Positions 63,727-64,000 of a stretch of DNA of 64,000 nucleotides are shown here, piece after piece (within the stretch, counting starts at the first letter, position 1; each line of letters starts with the position of its first letter). Position numbers and translations under genes: made by a program. The notes beneath the pieces were generated by a model. It did no database searches and was not told the origin of the DNA. It saw only the letters and a list, made by a program, of their open reading frames with translations. The stretch comes from JAMXLO01 sp963696645. Lineage in GTDB: Bacteria; Pseudomonadota; Alphaproteobacteria; Acetobacterales; Acetobacteraceae. Location of the stretch: the NCBI GenBank assembly GCA_963696645.1, contig CAVOKY010000007.1:868001-932000 (forward strand), in the 5' to 3' direction.

Positions 63727-64000
63727 TCAACTGCCGAACGTGTCGCGCCAGGATTCGATCACCTCAGGCACGCCCTTGCGAATTTCCGCCACGCTGAGCT
63801 CGATCACCTTGACCTGATCGATCGTCTTGCGCCCCGGCTTCGGCGCCAGCCCGGCACGCAGCGCTTCGCTGCCGCGCTCGACCGAAAGTCGGGAATACGT
63901 GTCGCTGAGCATCCACTCCAGGAACAACCGGCCCGCATTGGGATGCGGCGCACTGGCCGGCACCGCGGACGGCGTGACACAGATGCTGCATCCGTCGCTC
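63727..64000 (-). CDS. ABC transporter solute-binding protein, C-terminal part (runs off right edge)
   Basis: The last 91 codons of an extracellular solute-binding protein of the iron(III)/putrescine type (family 1). The visible part has SDGCSICVTPSAVPASAPHP, then NAGRLFLEWMLSDTYSRLSV, typical of the C-terminal helix region of Fbp-like binding proteins, and ends RDTFGS. The frame is open to the window edge. It is the first known gene of the operon that continues with the fused permease, ATPase and DadA-like genes. Confidence 0.85.
   Translation of the reverse strand, partial: SDGCSICVTPSAVPASAPHPNAGRLFLEWMLSDTYSRLSVERGSEALRAGLAPKPGRKTIDQVKVIELSVAEIRKGVPEVIESWRDTFGS

Overview
The window looks like chromosomal DNA from a G+C-rich alphaproteobacterium, most plausibly in the Rhodospirillales/Acetobacteraceae. 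This is inferred from the strong G/C bias at third codon positions, a FixL-FixJ-FixK-type oxygen-sensing set, and many hydantoinase, NIPSNAP, LLM-monooxygenase, DUF899 and Bug-receptor genes. No rRNA, tRNA, CRISPR array or phage module was found.

Layout. 1-1160 (minus): truncated arylamine N-acetyltransferase and a SAM methyltransferase. 1.3-8.5 kb: hydantoinase operon hyuA-hyuB-MFS, divergent from an ArsR regulator with two DUF899 thioredoxin-like genes. 8.5-11.7 kb: an IS66-family element with an IS1182-family element nested inside it, inserted in the 3' tip of an HpcH/HpaI aldolase gene that is followed by its tandem paralogue. 13.4-16.3 kb: ATP-dependent DNA ligase with an intact ISAs1 element in its upstream region. 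16.4-22.8 kb: catabolic accessory genes (NIPSNAP, GlcG-like, DUF1989, LLM flavin oxidoreductase, methyltransferase, PrpF, Bug receptor). 22.8-25.4 kb: secD-secF, heavily frameshifted. 26.3-30.2 kb: three-subunit molybdenum hydroxylase operon (frameshifted) ending in a MoaD-like gene. 30.4-34.7 kb: IS256 remnant and a more A/T-rich patch with a gamma-carbonic-anhydrase remnant, an acyl-adenylating enzyme with a serine-less carrier domain, and a crotonase. 35.2-41.6 kb: tandem-domain retropepsin, NIPSNAP, a dense hairpin array, EEP nuclease, metallo-hydrolase, a split ThDP-dependent decarboxylase, a family-5 solute-binding protein and a histone-H1-like protein. 42.3-48.5 kb: Dpp/Opp-type ABC operon behind a hybrid histidine kinase. 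48.5-55.5 kb: aldo/keto reductase, ketopantoate-reductase-like gene, cupredoxin, PEP-CTERM protein, MBL hydrolase, LLM oxidoreductase and an AhpD-like protein. 55.5-58.7 kb: FixK-like regulator, FixJ, a stand-alone receiver and FixL. 59.4-64.0 kb: D-amino-acid-dehydrogenase-like oxidase and an Fbp/Pot-type ABC importer running off the right edge.

How the genes work together. The unit with the clearest logic is the oxygen-sensing set. FixL keeps the heme-ligand histidine and the regulatory arginine expected of FixL. FixJ is complete, and a perfect FNR/FixK-type palindrome overlaps the end of fixJ upstream of the stand-alone receiver gene. Most other genes are small catabolic or transport operons on the minus strand, joined by ATGA or GTGA overlaps.

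A caution for readers. At least a dozen genes carry one or more single-base frameshifts, densest in secDF (22.8-25.4 kb). Conserved protein sequence continues in the shifted frame, so many of these are probably base-calling or consensus errors rather than decay. The clearest evolutionary event is the nested insertion at 8516-11720. It can be rebuilt base by base from an 8-bp target duplication, and it shows how the insertion replaced the C-terminus of the aldolase.
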